Below are positions 17,058 to 26,370 of a DNA stretch of 40,393 bases, piece by piece. The notes beneath the pieces were generated by a model that worked only from the letters and a program-made list of their open reading frames with translations, did not search any database and had not been told where the DNA came from. A program made the translations under genes and the position numbers. How positions within the stretch are numbered: position 1 is the first letter of the stretch; each line of letters opens with the position of its first letter. Origin of the DNA: Lachnospiraceae bacterium (lineage in GTDB: Bacteria > Bacillota > Clostridia > Lachnospirales > Lachnospiraceae). The stretch covers positions 1-40,393 of the forward strand of contig JAIKYA010000054.1 of assembly GCA_024683645.1 (NCBI GenBank), in the 5' to 3' direction.

Positions 17058-19115
17058 ATGGAAGGATATAACGAAGAACTTGACGAGCGGCTTGAACTGG
17101 CGCTCGGCAGACTTGGAGAGATCAAAAAAGAAGAGCTTTCGGACAGCGCATATACACAGTATTTCCGTGCCAATGCGGATCTTCTTCTGATGCTTTCGGA
17201 TATACTTGTTAATGAAAACATAAGCGCAAAAGAGATGAAGGCACTGAATGCCCGGCTCTATGCGGATATCTGCGGTGACGCTTACGGGAAGAGTTACTGT
17301 GATCCCGCATATGCGGTCAGGCTTTTCGGCGAAGAGCGGGGAAGGCTCCTTTCGGTAGTGGCGGCAGAGATGCGGAGTGCCATACCCGCTGCGGCGGAGC
17401 ATGACAGGCAGCCTTTTCTCATCAGGGCGGAGTATCTGCTGCAGCTGTACGGAGAAGTAAAGAACTCCCTCGAAGATGAGGGCGAGCTTCCCGCATATGA
17501 AAATCTAAAAGAAAGTTTTTATTATTTCGTCAGTGATTATTATGAAACGGAAAGCCTTAAGAAGGTCCGGGGCCTTACCGATCCCGAAGATAATTTTGCC
17601 CTTAAGATAATAAAGGCCGCAAAGCCTTTTGATCCCGATATACTGTATATGTACGGCGAATACATCACCGACAACGAGCTTGTACTGTATAAATATATCT
17701 CGGGGCTTTCGGATGAAAAGATAGCTCTTATGGCTGACACCTATACCGAAGGCTACAGAAAAGGTTTTATCAGCACGGGCAAGGACCTGTCAAAGAAAAA
17801 GACGGTAGATATCCGCTATCCCATAGGTCTGGAAAGAGTGGTAGCCAGGGCTGTGGACAATTTTGAAAAAATGGGACTTAAGCCCGTGATCTACAGGGCG
17901 GAACAGTCGATATTCACCACCAGGAGCGTGGAGAAGAGCGGTTACTTCGGAGCCAATCCGAACAGGCAGTATGATTATGATCACAGGGAAGATCTGGGGA
18001 TCATACTTGACAGCCAGCTGCTGACAAGGAGGCTGGAGTGCAGGGAAGAGGCCTTCAAGGCATACAGGGAAAAGGCACTGGTGCATGCGGGTCCCGCAGT
18101 GATAGAGGTATTCGGCGAGGAGCCGTTCAAGCCGGTAAACAAAAAGGAGGCCATAACCTACGATGCCGCACAGAGAGAGCTGATGGCAAGGTATGTATCC
18201 GAGAATGCAAGGATAAACAACAGCTACATCCCGGGTGACGAGCGCAGCTTTACGATCATTTCCTTCCCGGTGCCGGAGATAGGTGAGAAGTTCGAAGAGA
18301 TATTTGATGCCGTGATAAGGATAAATACTCTCGATTATGAAAAATACCAGACTATACAGGGAAGGATCATCGAGGCCCTGAACGAGGCACGCTTCGTCCA
18401 TGTAAAGGGCGGCGGGGAAAACAGGACAGAGCTTAAGGTGGCACTGTATGAGCTGACGGATCCCGCGCAGCAGGCCATATATGAAAACTGTGTGGCCGAT
18501 GTGAACATACCCGTCGGAGAGGTATTTACCACTCCCGTACTTGAGGGGACAAACGGCTGTCTGAATGTGAGCAAGGTTTATTTAAACGGCCTGGAATACA
18601 AAAATCTGTTTCTGCAGTTTAAGGACGGAATGGTCAGCGATTACGGCTGTGACAATTTTGATGACCCTGCTGAGGGCCGCAGATATATTGAAGACAACGT
18701 GCTCTTCCATCATAAGAGCCTGCCGATGGGCGAGGCTGCGATAGGCACCAACACCACGGCTTACGTGCTCGCACGCAGATACGACATAGAGAGCAGGCTG
18801 CCCATACTGATCGCGGAAAAGACAGGACCGCACTTTGCGGTAGGTGATACCTGTTATTCGCATCAGGAGGACATAAAGGTATATAATCCCGACGGAAGGG
18901 AGATAGTGGCCAGGGACAATTCGGTGTCTGTAAAAAGAAAGACCGATCCGAAGTCGGCATATTTCGGCTGCCATACCGATGTGACCATACCCTATGACGA
19001 GCTGGAGCTTCTGGAAGGGATCAGGGTCGACGGCAGCAGTATAAAGATAATAGAAAACGGACGCTTCGTACTCGAAGGGACCGAAGAATTAAATAAAGCA
19101 TTTGAGGAGGTTTGA
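17058..19115 (+). CDS. M29-family aminopeptidase (AmpS/PepS-like) with long N-terminal extension
   Basis: M29 enzymes are metal-dependent aminopeptidases that trim peptides in the cytoplasm. The C-terminal 370 or so residues carry the family pattern: IPVGEVFTTPVLEGTNGCLNV with the first Glu ligand, LPMGEAAIGTNTTAYVLA with the second, and HFAVGDTCYSHQED with the His, Tyr and His/Glu ligands. The total of about 685 residues exceeds the 410 or so of AmpS; the first 270 residues are an extension without a recognised domain. I chose ATG 17058 (MEGYNEELDE); a TTG at 17052 is the alternative. The gene nearly touches both neighbours, and the RBS of purE lies within its end, so a peptidase is embedded in a nucleotide operon. 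Confidence 0.88.
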   Translation: MEGYNEELDERLELALGRLGEIKKEELSDSAYTQYFRANADLLLMLSDILVNENISAKEMKALNARLYADICGDAYGKSYCDPAYAVRLFGEERGRLLSVVAAEMRSAIPAAAEHDRQPFLIRAEYLLQLYGEVKNSLEDEGELPAYENLKESFYYFVSDYYETESLKKVRGLTDPEDNFALKIIKAAKPFDPDILYMYGEYITDNELVLYKYISGLSDEKIALMADTYTEGYRKGFISTGKDLSKKKTVDIRYPIGLERVVARAVDNFEKMGLKPVIYRAEQSIFTTRSVEKSGYFGANPNRQYDYDHREDLGIILDSQLLTRRLECREEAFKAYREKALVHAGPAVIEVFGEEPFKPVNKKEAITYDAAQRELMARYVSENARINNSYIPGDERSFTIISFPVPEIGEKFEEIFDAVIRINTLDYEKYQTIQGRIIEALNEARFVHVKGGGENRTELKVALYELTDPAQQAIYENCVADVNIPVGEVFTTPVLEGTNGCLNVSKVYLNGLEYKNLFLQFKDGMVSDYGCDNFDDPAEGRRYIEDNVLFHHKSLPMGEAAIGTNTTAYVLARRYDIESRLPILIAEKTGPHFAVGDTCYSHQEDIKVYNPDGREIVARDNSVSVKRKTDPKSAYFGCHTDVTIPYDELELLEGIRVDGSSIKIIENGRFVLEGTEELNKAFEEV

Positions 19116-19116
19116 G

Positions 19117-19617
19117 ATGCCAAAGGTTGGTATAGTGATGGGCAGTGATTCCGATATGCCCGTTATGAAAAAAGCGGCCGAGATACTTGAGAGATTCGGC
19201 ATAGATTTCGAGATGAGGATAATAAGCGCACACCGTGAGCCGGACATCTTCTTTGATTATGCAAGGGAGGCAGAGGATAAAGGCATAAAGGTGATCATAG
19301 CAGGAGCGGGAATGGCAGCACATCTGCCCGGAATGTGCGCGGCCATCTTCCCCATGCCCGTGATAGGCATACCCATGCACACCACTTCGCTGGGCGGCAG
19401 GGATTCGCTTTATTCGATAGTACAGATGCCCTCCGGCATACCTGTTGCGACCGTTGCGATAAACGGAGGCGCCAATGCGGGACTGCTGGCTGCCAGGATA
19501 CTGGCAGTATCGGATGAAGAACTGCTTGCGAAACTTAAGGACTACAAAGAGGAACTTAAAGCTGCCGTAGTCGAAAAAGATGAAAGACTCGGCAGTGTGG
19601 GATATAAAGAGTACTAA
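19117..19617 (+). CDS. purE: N5-carboxyaminoimidazole ribonucleotide mutase
   Basis: PurE performs the carboxyl shift that gives CAIR in purine synthesis. The 166 residues include VGIVMGSDSDMPVM, the active-site SAHREPDIFFDYA (most relatives have SAHRTP), AGAGMAAHLPGM and IPVATVAINGGANAGLLA. These mark class I PurE, which normally needs PurK; no purK is present in the window. The ATG at 19117 has GAGGAGG six bases upstream, inside the peptidase gene, and lies one base after that gene's stop. The following gene, purM, begins 12 bases after the stop. Confidence 0.96.
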   Translation: MPKVGIVMGSDSDMPVMKKAAEILERFGIDFEMRIISAHREPDIFFDYAREAEDKGIKVIIAGAGMAAHLPGMCAAIFPMPVIGIPMHTTSLGGRDSLYSIVQMPSGIPVATVAINGGANAGLLAARILAVSDEELLAKLKDYKEELKAAVVEKDERLGSVGYKEY

Positions 19618-19629
19618 AAGGAGAATGAT

Positions 19630-20655
19630 ATGGATTATAAGAATTCCGGAGTAGACATTGAGGCAGGCTACAAATCGGTAGAGCTGATGAAGCAGTACGT
19701 GGCCAGGACCATGCGCCCCGAAGTACTGGGCGGCATAGGCGGTTTTTCGGGAGCTTTCAGTCTCGGAAAGATCAAGGACATGAAAGATCCGGTCCTTGTT
19801 TCCGGTACCGACGGAGTGGGAACCAAGATCAAGCTGGCATTCCTTCTTGACAGACATGATACCGTTGGTATCGACTGCGTGGCAATGTGCGTGAACGATA
19901 TAGCATGCGCCGGCGCAGAACCGCTGTTTTTTCTGGATTATATAGCCTGCGGAAAGAACTATCCCGAAAAGATAGCTGCTATAGTAAAGGGTGTGGCAGA
20001 AGGCTGTGAGCAGGCGGGCTGCGCACTGATCGGCGGCGAGACGGCCGAGCATCCGGGACTTATGCCCGAGGATGAATATGATCTTGCGGGCTTCGCCGTA
20101 GGCGTGGCCGAAAAGAACGAGCTGGTTGACGGAAGCAGCATCAAGGCAGGAGATACGCTCGTGGGTATCGCTTCAAGCGGCGTGCATTCCAACGGCTTCT
20201 CACTTGTGAGAAAGGTATTTCCGATGACTGCCGACGCTCTGATAAGATACAATAACGAGCTCGGAAAATCGCTCGGAGATGAGCTGCTCACACCTACCAG
20301 GATCTATGTGAAAGCACTCAGGGAAATAAGGGAAGCAGGCATAAAGCTGAAGGGCTGCAGCCACATCACCGGCGGCGGTTTCTACGAGAACATTCCCAGA
20401 ATGCTGCCCGACGGGATCGGAGCAAAGGTGGAGAAGGCCAGCTATGAAGTACCTGCGATATTCAAACTGCTGCAGAAGACCGGCGAGGTTGAAGAACATG
20501 TGATGTACAACACCTACAACATGGGTGTGGGCATGGTGCTGGCAGTCGATCCCGCAGATGCGGACAGGACTGTGGCGGCCCTTGAAAAAGCCGGCGAGAA
20601 GGCTTTCGTGATAGGTGAGGCTGTAGCGGGGGAAAAGGAAGTGACCATATGCTGA
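19630..20655 (+). CDS. purM: Phosphoribosylformylglycinamidine cyclo-ligase (AIR synthetase)
   Basis: It closes the imidazole ring to form AIR using ATP. The 341 residues are standard. [17 protein letters not shown] at the N-terminus, [50 protein letters not shown] and [11 protein letters not shown] are the well-known family blocks, and [18 protein letters not shown] is in the C-terminal half. AAGGAG lies six or seven bases before the start. The end overlaps purN by seven bases. Confidence 0.97.
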   Translation: MDYKNSGVDIEAGYKSVELMKQYVARTMRPEVLGGIGGFSGAFSLGKIKDMKDPVLVSGTDGVGTKIKLAFLLDRHDTVGIDCVAMCVNDIACAGAEPLFFLDYIACGKNYPEKIAAIVKGVAEGCEQAGCALIGGETAEHPGLMPEDEYDLAGFAVGVAEKNELVDGSSIKAGDTLVGIASSGVHSNGFSLVRKVFPMTADALIRYNNELGKSLGDELLTPTRIYVKALREIREAGIKLKGCSHITGGGFYENIPRMLPDGIGAKVEKASYEVPAIFKLLQKTGEVEEHVMYNTYNMGVGMVLAVDPADADRTVAALEKAGEKAFVIGEAVAGEKEVTIC

Positions 20656-21260
20656 GGATAGCGGTATGTGTATCCGGTGGCGGTACCAATCTGCAGGCGA
20701 TAATCGACGCTATAGCAGAGGGAAGCATCAGTAACGCTCAGATCGTAAAGGTCATATCTAACAAGGCGGGCGCATATGCGCTCGAGCGTGCAAAAGCGGC
20801 AGGTATAGAGGCTGAAGCCGTGACCAGGGCCGATCATCCGGATAAGGCGGATTTCAATGCCGCGCTTCTTAAGGCAGTTGATTTGGCAGAAGCTGATCTC
20901 GTGGTGCTCGCAGGCTTTCTTGTGGTACTGGACAAAGCAATGATCAGAAAGTACAGCGGACGGATCATAAATATACATCCGTCACTGATCCCTTCTTTCT
21001 GCGGCGCGGGTATGTACGGACTCAAGGTACATGAAGCTGCGCTCGCACGAGGCGTGAAGGTGACGGGAGCCACGGTACACTTTGTGGATGAGGGGACCGA
21101 TACGGGACCCATCATCATGCAGAAGGCGGTTTATGTCGAGGAAAGCGATACTCCGGAAGTATTGCAGAAAAGAGTAATGGAACAGGCTGAATGGAAGATC
21201 CTTCCCGCGGTGATCGACGGGATCGCAAACGGAAGGATACCGCTTCAGAGAGGAGAATGA
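20649..21260 (+). CDS. purN: Phosphoribosylglycinamide formyltransferase (folate-dependent)
   Basis: It transfers a formyl group from 10-formyl-THF to GAR. The 203 residues contain [17 protein letters not shown] for phosphate binding, [18 protein letters not shown] with the catalytic Asn and His, and [19 protein letters not shown] with the catalytic Asp. The start codon lies inside the last codons of purM (seven-base overlap), pointing to translational coupling. purD follows four bases after the stop. Confidence 0.97.
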   Translation: MLRIAVCVSGGGTNLQAIIDAIAEGSISNAQIVKVISNKAGAYALERAKAAGIEAEAVTRADHPDKADFNAALLKAVDLAEADLVVLAGFLVVLDKAMIRKYSGRIINIHPSLIPSFCGAGMYGLKVHEAALARGVKVTGATVHFVDEGTDTGPIIMQKAVYVEESDTPEVLQKRVMEQAEWKILPAVIDGIANGRIPLQRGE

Positions 21261-21263
21261 ACG

Positions 21264-22541
21264 ATGAACGTAATGATAGTCGGAGGCGGCGGCAGGGAAC
21301 ATGCCATAGCCTTAAGCGTCAGTAAGAGTAAAAAGCTCACGAAGCTTTATGCGGCACCGGGTAATGCCGGCATAGCGGAATATGCCGAGTGTCTGCCCAT
21401 CGGTGTGATGGAATTTGAAAAGATCAGGGACTGTGCGCTGGAAAAGAAGATCGATCTGGTGATAGTGGCTCCCGATGATCCGCTGGCAGCAGGTCTGGTG
21501 GATGTGCTGGAGGAAGCCGGGATACGTGCATTCGGTCCGAGGAAAAATGCGGCGATACTTGAAGGCTCAAAAGCTTTTTCAAAGGATCTGATGAAAAAGT
21601 ACAATATTCCTACGGCAGCTTATGAAAACTTTGACAATGCGGAAGCGGCCCTGGAATATCTTAAGAGCGCAAAGTATCCCATCGTACTGAAGGCCGACGG
21701 ACTCGCGCTCGGAAAGGGAGTGCTGATCTGTGCGGATCATGATGAGGCAGTGGCCGGTGTACGTGAGATCATGCAGGACAAGAAGTTCGGAAATGCGGGA
21801 AACCGTATGGTAGTCGAAGAGTTTATGACCGGCCGCGAGGTATCGGTTCTTAGCTATACGGACGGCAGGACCATAAAGATCATGAGCAGCGCCCAGGATC
21901 ATAAAAGGGCAAAGGACGGTGATCAGGGACTGAATACCGGCGGTATGGGAACCTTTTCTCCCAGCCCCTTCTTTACAAAGCAGCTGCAGGATGAGTGCAT
22001 GAAGACTATATTCCAGCCGACTGTGGATGCCATGGCGGCAGAAGGCAGGGAATTCAAGGGCGTGATCTTTTTCGGACTGATGCTCACCACAGACGGGCCT
22101 AAGGTATTGGAATACAACGCACGTTTCGGTGATCCCGAGGCGCAGGTGGTACTTCCCCGCATGAAGAACGACATACTTGATGTGATGGAAGCCTGCATTG
22201 ACGGTACCCTCGATAAGATCGAGCTGGAATTTGAGGATAATGCGGCCGTATGCGTGGTACTGGCCAGTGACGGATATCCGCTTTCATATGAGAAAGGCAA
22301 GGAGATTAGCGGTCTGGAGAAGTTTAAGGGAAGTGACGAGTATTTCTGCTTCCATGCAGGGACGAAGCTTTCAGGGGACAAAGTCCTTACCAACGGCGGC
22401 AGGGTACTGGGTGTGACTGCCAAGGGCGCAGACCTTAAGGAAGCAAGAAAAAAAGCCTATGAAGCAACAGCATGGGTACAGTTTGAAAACAAATACATGC
22501 GTTCCGACATAGGAAAAGCAATTGACGAGGTCAGACAATAG
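21264..22541 (+). CDS. purD: Phosphoribosylamine-glycine ligase (GAR synthetase)
   Basis: An ATP-grasp enzyme that joins glycine to phosphoribosylamine. The 425 residues are of usual length: MIVGGGGREHAIALS at the start, VIVAPDDPLAAGLVD, VLKADGLALGKGVLIC in the ATP-grasp region, VVEEFMTGREVSVL and LEYNARFGDPEAQVVLPRM. It is the last gene of the pyrE-purEMND run; purC, purF, purH and purL are not in the window. A promoter for the next gene lies in its last 20 bases. Confidence 0.97.
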   Translation: MNVMIVGGGGREHAIALSVSKSKKLTKLYAAPGNAGIAEYAECLPIGVMEFEKIRDCALEKKIDLVIVAPDDPLAAGLVDVLEEAGIRAFGPRKNAAILEGSKAFSKDLMKKYNIPTAAYENFDNAEAALEYLKSAKYPIVLKADGLALGKGVLICADHDEAVAGVREIMQDKKFGNAGNRMVVEEFMTGREVSVLSYTDGRTIKIMSSAQDHKRAKDGDQGLNTGGMGTFSPSPFFTKQLQDECMKTIFQPTVDAMAAEGREFKGVIFFGLMLTTDGPKVLEYNARFGDPEAQVVLPRMKNDILDVMEACIDGTLDKIELEFEDNAAVCVVLASDGYPLSYEKGKEISGLEKFKGSDEYFCFHAGTKLSGDKVLTNGGRVLGVTAKGADLKEARKKAYEATAWVQFENKYMRSDIGKAIDEVRQ

Positions 22542-22550
22542 TTGTAAAAT
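22522..22550 (+). promoter_or_regulatory. Promoter inside the end of purD, for the SH3-domain gene
   Basis: TTGACG (22522-22527), 17 bases and TAAAAT (22545-22550), the -10 just after the purD stop. It separates the following membrane protein gene from the purine run. Confidence 0.7.
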
Positions 22551-22591
22551 ATCATAGGTATTTGAACAAAGAGATCTACTTGGAGGGAAAA

Positions 22592-23752
22592 ATGAAAAAG
22601 AAAAGCTTTAACACACACATACTGCTGGCTATCCTGGCAGCTTTTGCCGTGATGTTCATATTCAACCTGACGGCGTATGCTTCGGAAGACGATATGACAG
22701 GCGGTACGGCAACCGTTACCAGTGACTCGGTCAATGTCAGAAAGGAAGCCGGCAAGACCGATGACGATCCTGTAGCAAAGATCAAAAAGGGCGATACCTT
22801 CGAGATCATCGGTTCAGCAAAAGACAGTGACGGTAAGGTATGGTATGAAATAAAGGGAGATAATTTCACAGGCTATGTACGCAACGACCTTGTCAGCGTA
22901 AAGGCACCCGAACCTCAGGAGCCTTCAGAGCCTTCAGAGCCTGAAGAGACCGATACTACGGAGACCACGGAGCCTGCAGACAGCGGAGAAAGCGATACTG
23001 CAGCAGCTTCTCCCGCACCCACGGCAGCTACCATGAACCTTACTCCGATGCAGACGGATGCACAGCCCCAGCGTATCCCCGAGGGATTCAGGGAAGTAAC
23101 GGTGAGCATCGGCGGTGAGCTTGAAGTACCTTCATGGACCAATGATACTTTCTATATCTTCTATGCTACATCTCCCAGCGGAAATGAGGGATGGTATCTT
23201 TACGATTCCGTTGAGAGCAAGTATGTGAGATATGCTGATTTCCTGCTTGAGCAGCCTGCGGATACCGCAAGCACCGGTGGCTCGGGCAAGGGACTGATAA
23301 TCGTTCTCATAGTTGTTATAGTAATACTTGCCGGTGTAGCCGCTTTCCTTGCATTCAAGGCTTTCGGTTCAAGAGATTATGATGACGACGACGATGACGA
23401 TGATGATGAAGATGATTTCAGAAGCAGAAAGGCTGCTTCCGTCAGAAGCAATGCAGCTCCCGTAAGGACTGCACAGCAGGGCAGACCGGGTCCTCAGGGA
23501 AGACCTGTACAGGGTGGTCCCCGTCCTTCGGGTGAAAGACCTGCGCCCCAGAGAAGAGAAGGTGCAAGACCTGCAGGAAGCGGTGCACCCGTAAGAGGTC
23601 AGGGCGGTCCCAGACCCGCAGGTACCAGACCGGCAGGAGCAGGCGCTCCCACCAGACGCCAGCAGGGACAGCCGGCAGGCAGACGCACAACGCAGGGCGG
23701 ACAATCACAGATGAGACAGAGCCGTCCGGTGGTTGATGAAGACGACGAGTGA
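22592..23752 (+). CDS. Secreted-then-anchored SH3 protein with acidic and Arg/Gly/Pro-rich cytoplasmic tail
   Basis: The start at 22592 (MKKKSFNTH) has GGAGGG at 22582-22587 and gives 386 residues. A signal peptide (about 8-30, ending TAYASEDD) is followed by a bacterial SH3 domain (about 38-105: VTSDSVNVRKEAGKTDDDP, GDTFEIIGSA, YEIKGDNFTGYVRNDLV), which in this family binds cell wall peptides. A Glu/Pro/Ser/Thr-rich linker, a second outer region of about 70 residues and a membrane segment (GLIIVLIVVIVILAGVAAFLAF) come next. The end is cytoplasmic: a run of about ten Asp followed by about 100 residues rich in Arg, Gly, Pro, Ala and Gln. It could link the wall to something inside. The gene has its own promoter and a terminator-like hairpin after it. 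Confidence 0.82.
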   Translation: MKKKSFNTHILLAILAAFAVMFIFNLTAYASEDDMTGGTATVTSDSVNVRKEAGKTDDDPVAKIKKGDTFEIIGSAKDSDGKVWYEIKGDNFTGYVRNDLVSVKAPEPQEPSEPSEPEETDTTETTEPADSGESDTAAASPAPTAATMNLTPMQTDAQPQRIPEGFREVTVSIGGELEVPSWTNDTFYIFYATSPSGNEGWYLYDSVESKYVRYADFLLEQPADTASTGGSGKGLIIVLIVVIVILAGVAAFLAFKAFGSRDYDDDDDDDDDEDDFRSRKAASVRSNAAPVRTAQQGRPGPQGRPVQGGPRPSGERPAPQRREGARPAGSGAPVRGQGGPRPAGTRPAGAGAPTRRQQGQPAGRRTTQGGQSQMRQSRPVVDEDDE

Positions 23753-23779
23753 TAAAAAACTTACTGAGTAATGTGAGAT

Positions 23780-23819
23780 CCCTTCTTCCCGCCTGTCAGG
23801 ACGGGAAGGGGGGGTTTGT
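23780..23819 (+). terminator. Long hairpin after the SH3-domain gene
   Basis: CTTCCCG (23785-23791) and CGGGAAG (23802-23808) form the core; with two GU pairs the stem extends to 23780 and 23813, around CCTGTCAGGA. The following T-run is short and interrupted (TTTGTT), so termination may be partial. Confidence 0.55.
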
Positions 23820-23827
23820 TCCTTTAT

Positions 23828-23871
23828 AGGAAATTCCTCCGGACGGGATGCTATTACCTATCAGGAAATTC
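23828..23871 (+). repeat. Direct repeat AGGAAATTC upstream of clpC
   Basis: AGGAAATTC occurs at 23828-23836 and again at 23863-23871, 35 bases apart, between the hairpin and the clpC RBS. It is not a CtsR box. It may be a pair of binding sites or chance. No clear sigma-A promoter was found in this gap. Confidence 0.3.
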
Positions 23872-23896
23872 TCTTATCCGTACGAAAGGACAGATA

Positions 23897-26344
23897 ATGG
23901 CTTTGGAATACAGTGAAAAAGCGAAAAGGGCTCTGGAGCATGCTTCGGCATGTTCACGGGAGATGCACGCAGGTTATATCGGAACCGAACATATACTTGT
24001 GGGACTGCTACGTGAAGGCAGCGGTGTGGCTGCCCAGATACTGAAAAACTGCAATATCTATGAGGCCCATATACTTGAGCTGATGGAGGAGACCATTTCT
24101 CCCGGTGGCGGACTGATGCTGAAGGAACGCAGCGGGTATTCCGCCAAGTCCAGGGAACTCATGAAGAATGCGGAAACTGCCGCAGCCAGGCTCGGAGCGG
24201 CACAGACAGGTACAGAGCACTTACTTATCGGGCTGTTCTCGGTTCACGACTGTATAGCCTTAAGGCTTTTGCATGCCTGCAGCATAGACATGACTAAGGT
24301 GTACAAGGATATCATCAGGTATGCCGGGGCAGATGCGGGTGCATATTTCAAGAAAGCCGTCAGGACAAGACAGCAGGGTGCCGGCAATGAGGAAGCCGGG
24401 ATGCTTGAGCAGTTCGGTAATGACCTCACCAAAATGGCCGCCGATGACAAGCTGGATCCTGTGATAGGACGCCGGGATGAGATACAGAGAGTACTGCAGA
24501 TACTGAGCAGGCGGACCAAGAACAATCCCTGTCTGGTAGGCGAGCCGGGAGTCGGCAAGACCGCCATAGTTGAAGGGATAGCCCAGAGGATAGCGACGGG
24601 TGAAGTGCCCGATACCATTAAAGACAAGAGGCTGATCACTCTGGATCTTGCGGGCCTGGTAGCGGGAAGCCGTTACAGAGGTGAGTTTGAGGAACGTCTG
24701 AAAAAGCTCATGAACGAGGTGATAGAGAGCGAGGACGTCATACTCTTTCTGGACGAGATACATACAATGATAGGGGCAGGCGGGGCCGAAGGTTCCATCG
24801 ATGCTTCAAACATCTTAAAGCCGGCTCTTGCAAGGGGGCAGATAAGGCTTATAGGAGCCACCACCCTTGCGGAGTACAGAAAATATTTTTCCAGGGATGC
24901 GGCGCTGGAACGCAGGTTTCAGCCGGTCAACGTGGAAGAACCCACGGTGGAGCAGACCATAGAGATACTGAAAGGCGTGGCACCCAAGTATGAGCAGCAT
25001 CATTCGATAAAGATACTGCCTGAGGCGCTGGAAGCGGCAGCCATACTTTCGGAGCGTTATATCAATGACAGATATCTTCCGGACAAGGCCATCGACCTCA
25101 TAGATGAGGCGGCTGCGGCAAAGAAGCTGAAAGGCATGATCGTGCCGGCGAAGCTTAAGGATATAAGGGAAGAGATAGCGAAGAAAGATGACCAGATAGA
25201 GCGGTCGATAAAGATAGAGGCTTTTGCACAGGCAGCGGAACTGCGCAGCGAGCAGCTGAAGCTTAAGGAAAAACTGAAGAAGCTGGAGGCAAAGCTTGAA
25301 AAGAACAAGGAAGCCGGCAAGGGTGCGGTCGATGAAAATGCGATCGCGGAGGTGGTAAGCATCTGGACAAAGATCCCGGTAAGCCGCCTGAACGAGAAAG
25401 AGAGCGAGCGGCTTTTAAAGCTGGAGGACATGCTGCACAAGCGTGTTATCGGCCAGGAAGAAGCGGTGGGAGCTGTGGCCAGAGCCATACGGCGCGGCCG
25501 TGTCGGACTGCAGGATCCGAGAAGACCCATAGGTTCGTTCCTGTTCCTGGGGCCTACGGGTGTGGGAAAAACGGAGCTTTCAAAAGCACTGGCGGAGCTG
25601 GTATTCGGCTCGGAGGATGCGCTTATCCGTGTTGATATGTCGGAATATATGGAAGCACATTCCGTATCCAAGATGATAGGTTCGCCTCCCGGCTATGTAG
25701 GCTATGATGACGGCGGACAGCTTTCCGAAAAGGTGAGACAGAATCCTTATTCGGTGGTGCTTTTCGACGAGATAGAAAAGGCACATCCCGATGTGTTCAA
25801 CGTGCTTCTCCAGGTATTCGATGACGGACATATCACCGATGCCCAGGGCAGAAAGGTATCCTTCAAGAATACGATACTGATAATGACGAGCAATGCAGGG
25901 GCACAGAGGATAATATCACCTAAGAATCTGGGCTTTACTGCGCATACGGATGAAAAACAGGATTACGAGAGGATGAAGAGCGGCGTTATGGATGAAGTGC
26001 AGCGCCTTTTCCGCCCCGAGTTCATAAACCGTATCGATGAGATCATAGTATTCCATCCGCTGAGAAAGCCGGAACTGAAGAAGATAGTCACACTTCTCGC
26101 GAAGGATCTTTGCAAAAGATGCAGGGAGCAGATGGATCTGGACTTAAATATCACGCAGAGCGTAAAGGATATGCTGATAGAAAAGTATACCGACGTGAAG
26201 ATGGGGGCAAGGCCGCTTAAGCGTGCGATACAGACCCAACTTGAGGATCCGCTTTCGGAGGAACTGCTTTCCGGACGCATAGGACCCGGTGATAAGATAA
26301 AGACCGCCATAAAAGGCGAGAAGATAACATTTATAAAAAGCTAA
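23897..26344 (+). CDS. clpC: ClpC-type AAA+ unfoldase
   Basis: ClpC unfolds damaged or tagged proteins and feeds them to ClpP. The start at 23897 (MALEYSEKAKRALEHAS) has AAAGGA upstream; the 815 residues comprise two N-terminal Clp repeats (about 3-140), a first AAA module with GEPGVGKTA and LDEIHTMIGAGGAEGSIDASN, a UVR-like coiled segment (about 435-470), and a second AAA module with GPTGVGKTE and SEYMEAHSVSKMIGSPPGYVGY. The UVR-like middle region separates ClpC from ClpA and ClpB. In many Firmicutes clpC sits in an operon with ctsR, mcsA and mcsB; none of these is present here, so regulation and adaptor use may differ. Confidence 0.95.
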   Translation: MALEYSEKAKRALEHASACSREMHAGYIGTEHILVGLLREGSGVAAQILKNCNIYEAHILELMEETISPGGGLMLKERSGYSAKSRELMKNAETAAARLGAAQTGTEHLLIGLFSVHDCIALRLLHACSIDMTKVYKDIIRYAGADAGAYFKKAVRTRQQGAGNEEAGMLEQFGNDLTKMAADDKLDPVIGRRDEIQRVLQILSRRTKNNPCLVGEPGVGKTAIVEGIAQRIATGEVPDTIKDKRLITLDLAGLVAGSRYRGEFEERLKKLMNEVIESEDVILFLDEIHTMIGAGGAEGSIDASNILKPALARGQIRLIGATTLAEYRKYFSRDAALERRFQPVNVEEPTVEQTIEILKGVAPKYEQHHSIKILPEALEAAAILSERYINDRYLPDKAIDLIDEAAAAKKLKGMIVPAKLKDIREEIAKKDDQIERSIKIEAFAQAAELRSEQLKLKEKLKKLEAKLEKNKEAGKGAVDENAIAEVVSIWTKIPVSRLNEKESERLLKLEDMLHKRVIGQEEAVGAVARAIRRGRVGLQDPRRPIGSFLFLGPTGVGKTELSKALAELVFGSEDALIRVDMSEYMEAHSVSKMIGSPPGYVGYDDGGQLSEKVRQNPYSVVLFDEIEKAHPDVFNVLLQVFDDGHITDAQGRKVSFKNTILIMTSNAGAQRIISPKNLGFTAHTDEKQDYERMKSGVMDEVQRLFRPEFINRIDEIIVFHPLRKPELKKIVTLLAKDLCKRCREQMDLDLNITQSVKDMLIEKYTDVKMGARPLKRAIQTQLEDPLSEELLSGRIGPGDKIKTAIKGEKITFIKS

Positions 26345-26370
26345 AGTATAACGAATGGAGGAAAAAAGCG

